From positions 62,001 through 126,000 of the forward strand of contig PUFA01000170.1 of the NCBI GenBank assembly GCA_003508835.1: a DNA stretch of 64,000 nt. Direction: 5' to 3'. Below the pieces are notes generated by a model, which searched no databases, had not been told where the DNA came from, and was given only the letters and a program-made list of their open reading frames with translations. Shown here in pieces: positions 12,401 through 23,969 of this stretch. Source of the stretch: Eonycteris spelaea (lineage: Eukaryota > Chordata > Mammalia > Chiroptera > Pteropodidae). A program made the position numbers and the translations under genes. Within the stretch, counting starts at the first letter, position 1; the number at the start of each line of letters is the position of its first letter.

Positions 12401-15400
12401 AGAAAGTACAATATAAGTCCTTCATGATGATTTTGTTAGACAAGACAAACACTTGTCATATGGCTGTTAATCTATTTTAATAAAATAACTTCCTAAAATA
12501 ATAAAAAATAATACTATTGTCAGGATTTATTGCCTTACACAAAAGGGTGTAGGGCTTGGGCCAATTCATAAATTATAGTCCCAGCATCAACCAATTGAGG
12601 TTAGAAATTTCACAGGTACCTCTTCTAAGGTTGAGAACATGAGAGGAAAACATCAATAAATATTTCCATGAAGAATATGTTAGATTTATTGCAAAAGATA
12701 TAATATAAAACTGGATAGCCTATTCATCTAAAACAGAATTTTTTTTATGTACAAAACAAACTCTTGAGTGAGGCTGTAGGAAAGTATGCTGGTATAGAAA
12801 TGTCTTTAAAACATTGTTTTCTGCTCCTGTCTCCATCCTTGGTGTAGGTTAGGCATTTGAGAAGGGTGCTGAATAAAGCATGAAGCTTGCCACAGCAAAG
12901 ATAAACCAATTTCTAGTTGTAAGGAAGCATTTTAAATAACCCATAGCTCCCGTGTTGCTAACTCTGCAGCCAATCTAAAATAAGGAAACTAGAATAGGTC
13001 CGTTCCTTAAAAACAGTCTTCTTCAATCCCCTTCTGTGTAGAATGTGGCCAAGGAAGCTAGTCACTCTCCATCATGTGGAAATGTTCCAAGGCAAATTGC
13101 TATGAAAAACATATGTTTACTAATATAACAGAAGGATCAAGAGTATTTACCTTTTTATTTCATGATTTTCATTCTGTTGTGTCTCCCCTACATTATACTG
13201 ATTTTAATTCCCTTCGGTCTTAATTTATTCCTCACGACCAATCTATTTAATTATAATTCCAAAAGATGTTTCCTTTTAATGATTTTTCTTTGCGTATTTC
13301 ACTTCTTTCAGTTACAGTCACCTAAGGAATTCTACTGGAATAAGGATGATCAGAGCCCTTAGGTAAGACCATGTTCAATATCAATGGTGGCAGAAATGCG
13401 CAGAGTTCTTTTCTTGTTTTTAAGCTGATAGTGTTTTGAGAGCAAAAGAAATATTAGTCAAGACAAGCAATAAAAATTTTATATGATTTAGGAACACAAC
13501 GCCTTCTCTACAGAATTACTACGGTTTGCAGCAAATTCCACATCAACTATGAAATATAAAAGTAGAGAGATCTATTATTATGTACTGTTATACTCTCGCA
13601 TTGCTTCCAAATAGAATATATATTAATTCAGACATCTGACATTGCCTGACATCAACACAGCATGACCTAGCTTCTGAGTTCCTTGCCTTTGCATCTTTTA
13701 ATCAAAACAGAAATACGTTTTCTGTATTTTCTCAGATATTAATAACAGGGAACTTGAGAGGAAACTATGTTCTTTTCCAAGTGGTTAATTATCATATACA
13801 AGAAATGAATAATGGACACAGGTACTATTTTGTAACACTTTAATCATAATGTTTAAAAGATAAAAATATTTTCTACAGAGTGTTTCTATTTTAGCTAGAG
13901 GTTTCCATATATTCAGGAGAATATTTTTAGATTTTAAGCAATTCAAGGAAATACACAAGTTTGTGTTTGATACAAAAATTAGCATCTTTCAAAATTATTT
14001 TATTTTCATCATCTAGAAATTCTCTCAATGCAGGTAAAAATATCTGTCCGTGCCTATGTACATATTAGGTGTTCCATGAAAATTCATTGCCTGAAAACGC
14101 CTTCCAGAAATTCAAGCCATTTAAAAAATTTTAGATATATATCTTCTTGCACACAGTTAAGGTGGGTGATTTTTAATAAAATTGAGCTTAAAATTTATTT
14201 AAGTGTAGAAAAGAGTTAAAAGCCAGTAATTCACAAAATTTCACTTTTTGCCATAATATTTTTATGTGCAAAGCATGGACCAATTTAAAGGTTCTTCTAT
14301 TTCCAAGGTCAGAGAGCTAACCATGTTTTAAAAGAAGGTAATTTTGGCAAATACTTCACATTTTTTCCAAAAGATATGGCCATATATGGCAACGTTCAAT
14401 GAGATCTGAGTAACAAACTACAAGCACTGTTTTCATTAAAATGTGAATATGCAAATAATTTTTCTCATATAGATCACCTGATATAATTTTTTTCAGAAGG
14501 TTTATGTCACTTGGATTTTTAGCAGAAGTGCCACACTTTGCTCCAAGCCAGTCAGTCACAGGACTGAGATAGGCAAATGCTTGCCATGATGGGTGTTTGC
14601 AGCTGTAATTTATGTAGGTCTTTGTTGATCAGGCAAGAGATCCTGAGAAGGGACTGACATTTAATTAGTAAACTGATGACAAGACAAAAATCGTTTGCTG
14701 TAGTGTAGGTGTTCCCATTTGGAATATGCTGAAAGAAACCTGTGCCCAAGATCTGTAATCGTCAGAAAACATGTCTGTGAACTAGTTTTCAAACAGCCAT
14801 CAGGACTCATTTCTGAAATGCTTTACTGCAAAGCTTATTTCTGTTCACAAAGAAAATCTCTACAAATGCTTTCAGCTGATGTGCCAGCACAGATCTTATT
14901 TTATTGTTTTATAATTCCTCAAATATTTTATTTTAAAATATTGGACATCCTTTATGTAAATAAAGAATCATAAAGGAGAATAAATAAGAGTGCATTGAAA
15001 TAATTAAAATATGCTCTTTCTGTGTGATTTAGTAAGTTGTTTAACTTAGAAAAAAATGTCAAAGTAGCTTTATTACTCTGGCTGGGAACTCTTAGCATAA
15101 AGGATGGAGAATAGAGGCAGTCTAACCAATCACCTCTAGTTGTGCTTTGAATGTAGGAGAGAAGGCTATAACCAAACAAGAACCACAATATAATGGTTTT
15201 CTTGGCAATAAGTGAGGTTATCTGAATATGTTGACAGATCAATAAATGACCTCTTAGACCTAACTGACTCTGTTTTAAATGACCATCTTGCTTAAAGATT
15301 TCATGACTGTTGAAAAGCTTATGTCCTTTATTTTATCAAGAAAGAGTGTGGCATGGGCAAAAAATTAGCCACTAGGTTAAAGTGGAGACCCCTGTTTTCT

Positions 15401-16430
15401 CATATCACTGTAGCCATCTACAAAATGATCATCCTTAAACTCTCACTCAATCCACAGTGTTCGCTCTGACAGGGGATATGTAAGCTTTCTTTTGCCTGTG
15501 TTTCTGTGTATACTTTAGCTGACATTTCCCACGGACTGAAGATAATAGATGAGAATAGCTCTTGATTGTACCTTTGAATTATCATGAATTTAATCCTAGA
15601 GCATCACCTATATTCTCCCATCACTGTGCTCAAATATGATTTGGGTGATTGGTTTAGAATAATGAAGGGGTGACAGGGGTGAAGGCTGAGGAGTTCAAGC
15701 ATTTTTACAAAGCATTGCTTCAGTGGAAGTATTTAAGCAGTTTTTTAGGAAAGGGGAGGTTCTCTCTGTGAAGGAGCAGGGACTTTTTTTCAACATATAC
15801 AAAGTTCAGGGAAATTTAGTGGTTGAAGTTTCACAGAATAATCTACCAAATGTCCCCATCCTGTTCTCAGAATCTTACTCTTCCTATCAAGATCTTGAAG
15901 AAAAAGAAGTAGCAGAAGAAAACCTGACACTTGTTAAGGCTATGGATTTATCTTCCTTGCAATTCTGTCTCCCTTACACTTAGATCTGGCCCGATTTTCC
16001 ATAGTCTGTCTTGAAACTGTAGGAGATGAAGCTCTCCTTAAATTGCCATAGAGACGTTCTCATCCTCAGTTGAAGATTATACAATTTAGACTATAATTTT
16101 CTTTTTTTCAATGATCCCAACGTCAACCTCTTCCTAACCTCCTAATATGTATTGCCTCTACACTTCCAAAGTACTAGAGTTACAGTATAATATAAGCCTT
16201 ACCTTCTATTTCTCCTTTATCCCAATCCATCATAGGTAAGAATTACAAGAATTGTGAAGTTGGTGTTTATCCCAAGGTTTTTCAGTATTTACTTAATATC
16301 AACAGGTTTCTTATTGTGAAATGGCTGAATAGTGATCCACCCACAAAATTTCAGCTTTCTCAGAAACTCTGGGGACCACCGTCTTAGCCTGAATTTCCCA
16401 ACAAAACAAAGCCTAAAATGGAAATTGAAA
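9490..16430. other. Long unassigned non-coding stretch
   Basis: No gene, RNA or confident repeat was recognised across this span. It contains an A-run at about 9893-9911, a T-run at about 11305-11318, and a block at 14560-14960 that looks unique rather than repetitive and is discussed as a possible conserved non-coding element. The plus-strand frame at 15723-15983 starts with a plausible Met but has no recognisable domain, splice sites or poly(A) context that I trust. Confidence 0.4.
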
Positions 16431-16439
16431 TGTAAGTAA

Positions 16440-17060
16440 TTTATTGAGGAGTATAAGCCAGCGAGTAGAAATGAGGAGGTGGGGGAAGCAGAACGGTTGA
16501 GCAGATCTGAAGTGGCACACGATAGTGGTTGGCAGAGGGAAAGGTAAATAAGAAACAAGATAAAATGAACTGTATAAATGCTATGGAACAAAAATAAGGC
16601 ATGAAGGGGGATAGACACACCAGACATGGGTAAGTCAATTTTAAATAGAATGATCAGGGTGGGCCAGAGAGGTATAATGTGGACAAATCATGTTGGGCTT
16701 TGAAGTATATTTTAAGAAATTTGGCTCTAAATGAGACAAGAAGCTTCTGGAGGATTTTGTGAGGAAATGTGGCTTGTCCTGACTTAGGTTTTTGTTTTTG
16801 TTTTTTTTAAATAGCTTTGTCTGTTGTCTAGAGAACAGATTATGATGGGAAAAGAGCTGAAACAGGGAAATATATTGAGGCTATCACAGTAATCTAGTGA
16901 GAGAAGAAAAGTTTTGGACCAAGATGGTAGTGGCAGAAACAATAAGTAATCAAATAATGGGTATAATTGAAAGGCAGACCCAACATGATTTGCTGACAGA
17001 TTTTATGTGGGGTCTAAGATTACAGACTTGAACAATCCAAAGGACCAAAATGGGAAAGAA
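16440..17060 (-). repeat. L2 LINE fragment, antisense
   Basis: Reading on the plus strand, successive blocks match the reverse of the L2 3' half: 'tgctatggaacaaaaataagg', 'attttaaatagaatgatcaggg', then blocks resembling 'ggattttgagcagaggagtgacatg' and 'ggctatcacagtaatctagtgagag', ending near 'caacatgatttgctgacagat'. The minus-strand frames at 16289-16638 are shadows of this element. Confidence 0.78.
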
Positions 17061-17079
17061 GATGTATTACAGCTATTAT

Positions 17080-17235
17080 GTTTAATAGCTGGTATTATTA
17101 CTACCATTTTCTCGATAAGGAAACAGATTCAAAAGAAGTGAAATGAAGAGGAATGTCCAAGGTCAACTAATAAATGGAAAAACTGGCACCTGAAAATACG
17201 TTTACTTGTCTTCAAGCCAGATGCTTTTCTTTCTT
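17080..17235 (-). repeat. MIR SINE, antisense
   Basis: The reverse-oriented MIR core is visible: a stretch like 'attttctcgataaggaaac', then 'gtccaaggtcaactaataaatgg', then a 'cttcaagccagatgctttt' tail. Confidence 0.8.
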
Positions 17236-17239
17236 GTAT

Positions 17240-19300
17240 TACAACTCCTTTTCAAAGATCATTTCTGGAAGCGTGATAACAGTGACTATTCTGGATTTTA
17301 GAGTATCGACTTAGAGCCCCTTACATCTCACTTGCTTAACTACAGGATTTGGGAAGATACAGCATTGCAAAGTATGGATTAAGTGACTTTGATTGTGGTG
17401 AGGAGGACTTAAAATTAATTTGAAGTTATGAAAACTAAAGCATGAAACTCTAAGGATTGTGAATTAAATCACCATCTTCGCAATCCAAATTGTCCAAACT
17501 AATGAGCAGCTCCAACTTTTAGAGCCCCAGAGAAGCTCTGTAATTGTCAAGTCATATTATCCATCAGTAGAAGAAGAGAATGCCCCATACTTCATACTTT
17601 AAGCAACAAAGGTCATTCTTTAATGAAACATGACATCTTAATGAGCATCATCTTAAAGGAAAGGAGAACTTCTTTGGGAATACCAACACTCAATTTACTG
17701 GTTTGCCAGGAGGGTAGGAAAGAATCAATCCCATTGTCTGAAAAATAGATCCATGAAGGTTGTACATTCTGCCTTTTCTCATGAAATTCATATAGATTCA
17801 GAGCTCCCACTAATCTCCAAAGGAACTCTAACCTCATATTGACATCCCTAGGAATGAAGAATTACAAAGGAAAACTGCCTACCTCCTCCACACTAAGACT
17901 GTGTATAGATAGAAAATGGTCAATGACTTTACTTTGGGTTTTAATTCTCAGTAACCTTAAGAATTCCACAGACTGAATGGGTAGCAGGACAAGAATGCAA
18001 ATGTGAAAATAAAATTATGACTAATATAAAATTTGGTAAAATAATTCCACCTTAAATTGAAGAGCTGAAAGGGCACTTCGATTAGTGCCTTTTAAATAGA
18101 AAATTTGTATCTCAATGATTAGCAACTGATTTGCAGATTTAACTCCACTGAGTCATTAAAACATAAGCAAATGTCTTAGTCTATTAAAATATATTCTGTG
18201 GTAGTAGATATTTGTTAAGGTCAAAACTTAATTCTAAAGCATGTTGAAAGTTCAAAAGAAGTTTGATACAAAGGCTCCTATGTGGAGAAGTAAGAAAATT
18301 GGCTCATATTGTTACTTCAACACTGTTGCTTTAATACTGAGTGGTCGTAGAAGTTTTCTTGAGGAAAACATGAGGACAAGATAACAGGCGTCCACCCAGC
18401 TAGCTGCTGCTACAGGAAATAATACCCAAGAGCAGCACAAGTCACAAAGAAAGGGATCGTGCTAGGAGTTAAGGTATCAAGGTTGGTACACGTAGCCCCC
18501 TAGTGGTCATATTGATGAAAGAATACCTCAGCACATTAAATCGCATGAAGTCTAAAAACAAAATCTTTCCTAAACATGACCTTTCTCAGTTGGAGTTTAG
18601 ATAGAAACCAGGAAAGAGACCATTTCCTACTGTGTTTTTATGAGACAAAAAAAAGCTGACATTCTACAGCACTTCTACATTTTTGATTGAACGGTCCAAT
18701 GACGCATTTTAAAATAGATGAAAGGCAGGTGATTACATATTTGCCATCTCTCTTCCATGTCCGTCCCTTCACAACATTTTCTCTTTTGTGCTGTCAGCTC
18801 ATCCTCTGCTTACGGCCTCCATCAGTTTCTCATAAATGCCGATCCTGATGCGGCTTCTGTTAATGCCATTCGCAGTCTGACGTCTCTTCAGCTCTTCAGT
18901 TCTTCATGCTTGGATCTCCTGCGGGTGCCACTGGTCCCACTCTTTCTGGTTTATAGGTAAAATGAGGAACTTTTTTAGACTCTATGAAACAGAGTGCATT
19001 TTCCTTCTTATCTGATCACCAAATCTTATCAGACATAAATAAAACCTTCCCAAATGAGCTCAGCTATCTCTGGGTGTTCAGGGAGGTTATTGGGATGAAC
19101 TTTTAAAAACCTTCCCAAAGGTTTTCCTGGGACCGAAAGGGCCTAAAAGACAGACTTCAAATAATTGAGATTTAAATGCCTATACTTCTATGTTAAATTT
19201 CGTGACATTTAAAGTTTTCAGCGATTTAGTTTCAACCTATTTTCCCGGCTTTTTTTGTGATCTGTCCCTCTATGAAATCTCTGTTTCAGCCAATGCATAT
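17240..19300. other. Unassigned non-coding DNA with a CTCF-like site
   Basis: No gene was recognised. The only distinctive signal is the CTCF-like motif at 18493-18509, annotated separately. Frames at 17613-17837 (minus) and 18757-18960 (plus) have no recognisable domain. Confidence 0.4.
18493..18509 (-). promoter_or_regulatory. CTCF-like binding motif
   Basis: The plus strand reads TAGCCCCCTAGTGGTCA. Its reverse complement, TGACCACTAGGGGGCTA, matches the CTCF core closely, including the invariant CCA and AGGGGGC positions. The forward motif is therefore on the minus strand. Occupancy cannot be inferred from sequence alone. Confidence 0.6.
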
Positions 19301-19309
19301 TATCTGTTG

Positions 19310-19470
19310 CCCCTTAAACCTGGAGGGCTTTCTCTCTTGTGCCTTTCCTTGAGTGTTCTCTCTGCCTGCACTGGGTTATACACCTTCTTTTGCTTATGGA
19401 ATTCTGATCTATGTTTTAAAGCTAGATCTTTATCCAACTTCCTCTGTGAGGCTTTCCTGGCCTTAAGCAA
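19310..19470 (+). repeat. L2 LINE fragment, sense
   Basis: A block resembling the L2 3' region: 'gtgcctttccttgagtgttctctctgcctg...' and then 'ccaacttcctctgtgaggctttcctggcc', which parallels L2's 'cacctcctctgtgaagccttccctgacc'. Diverged and short. Confidence 0.6.
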
Positions 19471-19473
19471 AAT

Positions 19474-19498
19474 GTTTGTTTGTTTGTTTGTTTGTTTG
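19474..19498. repeat. (TTTG)n microsatellite
   Basis: About six tandem TTTG units directly 3' of the L2 fragment. Confidence 0.9.
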
Positions 19499-19762
19499 AC
19501 CTGCTGTGACAAGGGCAGGATCTGTAGTAATGGAACAGCAAATAAGAAATAGTTAGAAAATTTGATTCACATTCTTCGTTCTACTAATTATATGACCTTA
19601 AATACATACTTAATAGTTTGTAATAAATAACTCTCAGCTTAACATCCAGTTCTTATCTGAGCTTCAAAAAAATACATTTAGATTTATAACAAGAAAATCG
19701 GAAACTTTTTAAGTCTTTTACAAATAAAAGGTTCTATTTTATGATTTAACATTTTTTAAAAT

Positions 19763-19764
<2 letters not shown>

Positions 19765-19796
<32 letters not shown>
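19765..19796. repeat. (GT)n microsatellite
   Basis: Sixteen uninterrupted GT units. It encodes the Cys-Val repeat at the start of the open frame at 19767, which is not a gene. Confidence 0.97.
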
Positions 19797-19799
<3 letters not shown>

Positions 19800-19999
19800 T
19801 TTACACTTTCCTCACATAAAAATTGGGACGAAGGCAGCACCCACCTCCGGGCGGCAAATGCGACAGCACATGTGATGTGCTCAGCGTCGCATCTGGCATT
19901 TCAGAGGAGCCGAATGCCTATCAGTGCTTTGCTCTGGCTGCTTCCAGTTTCACATTGTCCATGATTCACTTACGTCCAATTTTTTTCAGTCTTTTTCAT

Positions 20000-20775
20000 C
20001 TCCGGGTTTGATTTTGAATAGTGTCTACTGCTATCTCTACAAATTCACTGATCTTTTTTCTGCCACGTCTAATCTGCTTTAACCTCATCCAGTATGTTTT
20101 TAATTTTAGATATTTTATTCGTTCATCTCTAGAAATTTCATTAGCCTTTTTTAAAATACAATTTACATTTCTTTCCTTATTATATTTGTGTGTTCCTTCG
20201 CATTCTAGAATATATGGAACATATTCAGATAAGTTTTAATATCCTCGTCTGTTACTTCCATCACCTTGAGCTCATTTCTAGGTCCATTTCTATTGATTGA
20301 CTTTTATCCTACGTGTGGGTCATATTTTGCTGCTGCTTCTCATACCTGGTAATATTTTATTTGGTTACCAGATGTTGCAAATTTAACATTGTTGCACACT
20401 CAATGCTGTATTTTTTTAAACACTGCTGTGTTTTCTTCTGGACCACAATTATGTTACTTGGAATCGATTTGGTCCTTTTCAGGCTAGATGATAAACTTTA
20501 AGAGGCCATGTCCACAGAGATCTTATCCCAGGGCTTATTTAACCCCACCTGCAGGGCAGCACTCTTCTGAGTTCTATATGAGGCCCTGGTATTACACAGC
20601 TTTTACATACTGGCTGATGCGAAACCAAACTATCCCCAGTTTTATGAGAGTCCTGGAGAATTTTCAGCCTCCTGCTTTTTGGTGGTTCTTTGCCCATCCT
20701 TGGTCAGTGTCTACTCATGCAGAGTACTCAGCTCAAGAGACAAATGGACCCTTCTGTCGATCTTCTGAGTTGTTC
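20000..20775 (-). repeat. Old L1 5' region, antisense
   Basis: The text resembles the reverse complement of the 5' UTR-type region of ancient L1M/HAL1 elements. Phrases occur in the expected order: 'gtgtgttccttcgcattctagaa', 'gtcatattttgctgctgcttctca', 'cctggtaatattttatttggttaccagatgttgcaaattt', then 'gttacttggaatcgatttggtcc'. Family and exact ends are uncertain. The overlapping open frames (20021-20239, 20313-20501, 20488-21045) are by-products. Confidence 0.65.
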
Positions 20776-20967
20776 ATTCTTTTTCTCTCTCCCTCTCCCT
20801 CACCCTCTCTCTCCCTCGATCTCTCTCCCTCGATCTCTCTCTCCTCCTCCACCTTCCCTTCCCCACCCTCCCATCCCTCCTACCTCCTCTCCATTCCCCC
20901 TCCCCTCCACTTTCTCCCTCCCTTCTCCCCTCACCCCTCTCCTCACCCTGCTCTTCTCTTTTCCCTC
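20776..20967. repeat. Polypyrimidine (CT/CCT-rich) tract
   Basis: About 190 bases that are almost all C and T on the plus strand, including a duplicated CTCTCTCCCTCGAT unit. It creates long low-complexity Ser/Pro frames on the plus strand and Arg/Glu/Gly frames on the minus strand, none of them genes. Such mirror-type tracts can adopt triplex structures. Confidence 0.93.
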
Positions 20968-21100
20968 TGGTACTTTGCTTCACAAATTGGTCTCCTCAAA
21001 CTTGGAATCTGTCTCCTCTACTCCAAGCACCCGAAATTTGTTTAGGTTCCCCTTCCCTGCACTGCTAACTGAAAACTATCTCTAGGCATTAAGTTGGAGT

Positions 21101-21124
21101 AATCAATCAATCAATCAATCAATC
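21101..21124. repeat. (AATC)n microsatellite
   Basis: Six perfect tandem AATC units. Confidence 0.95.
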
Positions 21125-21625
21125 GTAGTCTTAGCTTCTTTCCCTTCTCTCCCAGAGCACAGTCCTGAGCTGCCTGCTGTCCAAGATCTGAGAACTATTG
21201 TTTCACGTATTTTGTCTAGATTTCTAGTTGTGGAAGTGGAAGAGTAAATTCAGTTTTTCATAGCCCATTATGGCCTAAAGTAAAAATTCTTACTGCAGTG
21301 TTTTACACAAAATAATACTAAGAAATAGTTGTAATATTTTTATTTTACTTTAGGAACTGGTGGTCAAAAAAAAGTGAATAATTGAATGTCTAAATTATTG
21401 ATTTGGTGCTGTCTTACCCTTCATGAACCTAAATTATTTGGCTTAAAGTTCCTGTGGGTGAGAAAGATGCAAGAACATCTAAAAAGACTGGAGATGAAGA
21501 TACAGAGGGGTAGCTGGAGACACATGTTCCGAAGTGAGTCAAACAGAAAACATTCAGACAGATATTAAAGTTTAACAGTTCATAAATGCCCTATGTGCCC
21601 TCATTGTTTCATTAGTGCCTTAAGG

Positions 21626-21655
21626 GAAAAAAAGAAAAGAAAAGAAAAAGAAAAA
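21626..21655. repeat. A-rich (GAAAA)n simple repeat
   Basis: A short interrupted run of A-rich units with G at roughly five-base spacing. Confidence 0.85.
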
Positions 21656-22314
21656 CCAAGAAGCCTGATCTACTGGACTTCACAAATAATACTTGGAGTC
21701 AATTTCATTTTTTCTGACTGTCATAAGAAATTAAAAGTTTGAGCATATGGTTTTTGAGGTTTTAAATCCTTGGGATACACTTTTGAGTCTGCTAAAATGA
21801 ACAGTGAGCAAAGCAAATTCAAATAAGGTGCTGACCATGCTCCTTCTATTCTAGTTTATAATTTAAAAGTATTTTCTTTCTGGTTAAATTCTCTAGATTA
21901 CAGCCTTACAACCAGTCAAATCTCAATCACAACTCTATTTCTCTTTCAAAACCTCAAACACCATGACATAGGAAAGAAACCTCGTACATAAACATTTTAG
22001 AAATGGCATCGGAATACCACAACCTGTTTTAGTCACTATACCAAATGAGATATGTCACCATATTTAAATATAATTCGACCTCAAAGCAGACCAGAGAAAT
22101 AAAGACAGATGATCACTTATTCATAGGTGCTGCTATAAAAAGAAAAAAAAAAGGTAAGATTTATGCTTAATAATTTTTTTACTAGTAATTTATTATAGGT
22201 TAGGCAACAGTTAATGAAGCTTGTTAGAAATGTATACAAAACAAAATTAAGGACTTTCTGTGAAACAGGATTTGCTAATATCTGTTTTGATTGCTTGGAG
22301 TTTCCTAAATCTTT

Positions 22315-23960
22315 GTTTTACCTATTTGTTTGTTTGTTTGTTTTACCTTTTGACCTCCCTTCACCCTTTTCTTCCCCCTACACCTCTCACCTCTGACAAC
22401 TACCAATCTTTTTTTTTTTGTATTTATGACCTTGGTTTGTTTGTTTATAGATGCCAGATATAAGAGAGGTCATACCGTATTTGTCTTTCTCTGATTTATT
22501 TCACTTAGCATAACATCCTTTAGGTCCATCTATGTTGTTGCAAATGGCAAGATTTCATTCTTTTTATGACTGAATAATATTCCATTGTATTTATGTAAAT
22601 ACCACAGCTTCTTCATCCATCAATGGACACTTAGGTATTGCAAATAATGCCGCAGTGAACACGGGGTGCATATATCTTTTTGAGTTTGGGTTTTTTTCTT
22701 CAGATATATATACGCAGAAGTGGAATTTCTGAGTCATAAGGTAGTTCTGTACTTAATTTTCTGAGGAAGCTCCATACTTCCTTCCCATAGTGGCTGCACC
22801 AATTTACATTCACACCAACAATGCACAAGTTTTCCTTTTTCTCCATATCCTCACCAACACTTGTGAGTTCTTACCTTTTTGTTAATAGCCATTCTAACAG
22901 GTATGAGGTGACATCTCATTGTGGTTTTGATTTGCATTTCCTGGATACTTAATGATGTTCACGGGTTTTTTTTTTTTTAATGTACCTGTTAGCCAGCTGT
23001 ATGTCTTATTTGAAAAATGTCTACTCATATCTTCCGCTCACTTTTAATTTTTTTTTTTTTTTTTTTTTTTGCTATTGAGTTGTATGAGTTCTTTAAATAT
23101 TTTGGATGTTAGCCCTTTAGTATTTACATGATTTGCAAATATTTTCTCACATTCGACAGGATGGCTTCCTTTGCTGTGCAGAAGCTTTTTAGAATAATGT
23201 AAATCACTTATTTATTTTTGCCTCTGTTGCTTTTGGTGTTAGATTAAAAATATCACTAAAATGTATGCCAGGGAGCTTACTGACTAGTTTTCTTCTACTT
23301 TTATGATTTTGGGTCTTACATTCAAGACTTTAGTCCATTTTAAGGTCATTTTTGTGTATGATTTAAGATAGTGGTTGAGTTCCTTTTATTTGCATGTGGC
23401 TGTCTAGTTTTCTCAGTATTTATTAACAATATTGTCCTTGCCCCGTTGTATACTGTTGACTCCTTTGTCATAAATTCAGCACTATGCATGAGTTTATTTC
23501 TGGGCTCTCTATTCTGTTCCATTGATCTATGTGTCTGTTTTTATGCCAACACCATACTGTGTTAATTACTATAGATTTGCAATATAGTTTGAAATCATGG
23601 GGCGAGATACTGCTAGCTTTATTCTTATGATAGCTGTGGCTATTCAGGGTTATCTCTTTTTTAAACGTTTTAAAAAATTTTGGTTCCATATAAATTTTAG
23701 GGTTATTTGTTTAATTTCTTTTATAAATGCCATTGGAATTTTTATAAGAATTATACTGAATCTGTAGATTGCTTTGGGTAGTTTTGGACATTTTAACAAT
23801 ATTGATTATTCCAATCCATGAGCACGTAATGTCTTCCTATTTATTTCTGTCTCCTTCAATTTCTTTCATCAATGTCTTATAGCTTTCAGTGTACAGATCT
23901 TTCACCTCCTCTGTTAAATTTATTCTTAGGTATCTCATTATTTATATGCAATCATAAATG
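22315..23960 (-). mobile_element. L1 LINE 3' portion, antisense, inactive
   Basis: This is a 5'-truncated L1 lying antisense to OLFM3. The plus strand passes from an L1 3' UTR-like part ('cttagcataacatcctttaggtcc', 'ttccattgtatttatgtaaatacc') into the reverse of ORF2. The minus-strand frame at 23468-23689 encodes the characteristic ORF2 C-terminal-half segment, including [20 protein letters not shown], so identity is firm. Stops, frame changes and an internal T-run at 23048-23070 show it is dead. It is more diverged than the copies near 46.4 and 57.8 kb. Confidence 0.92.
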
Positions 23961-23969
23961 TAATTGTCT

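Noticed and set aside
15723..15983. 86-codon plus-strand open frame with normal-looking composition
   Set aside because: No recognisable domain or exon signals, and chance frames of this size are expected in 64 kb.
20488..21085. 185- and 131-codon Ser/Pro-rich open frames
   Set aside because: Produced by the polypyrimidine tract and the antisense L1 region; low complexity with no conserved domain.
23468..23689. Reverse-transcriptase-type open frame on the minus strand
   Set aside because: It is a fragment of the dead L1 ORF2 at 22315-23960, not a separate gene.
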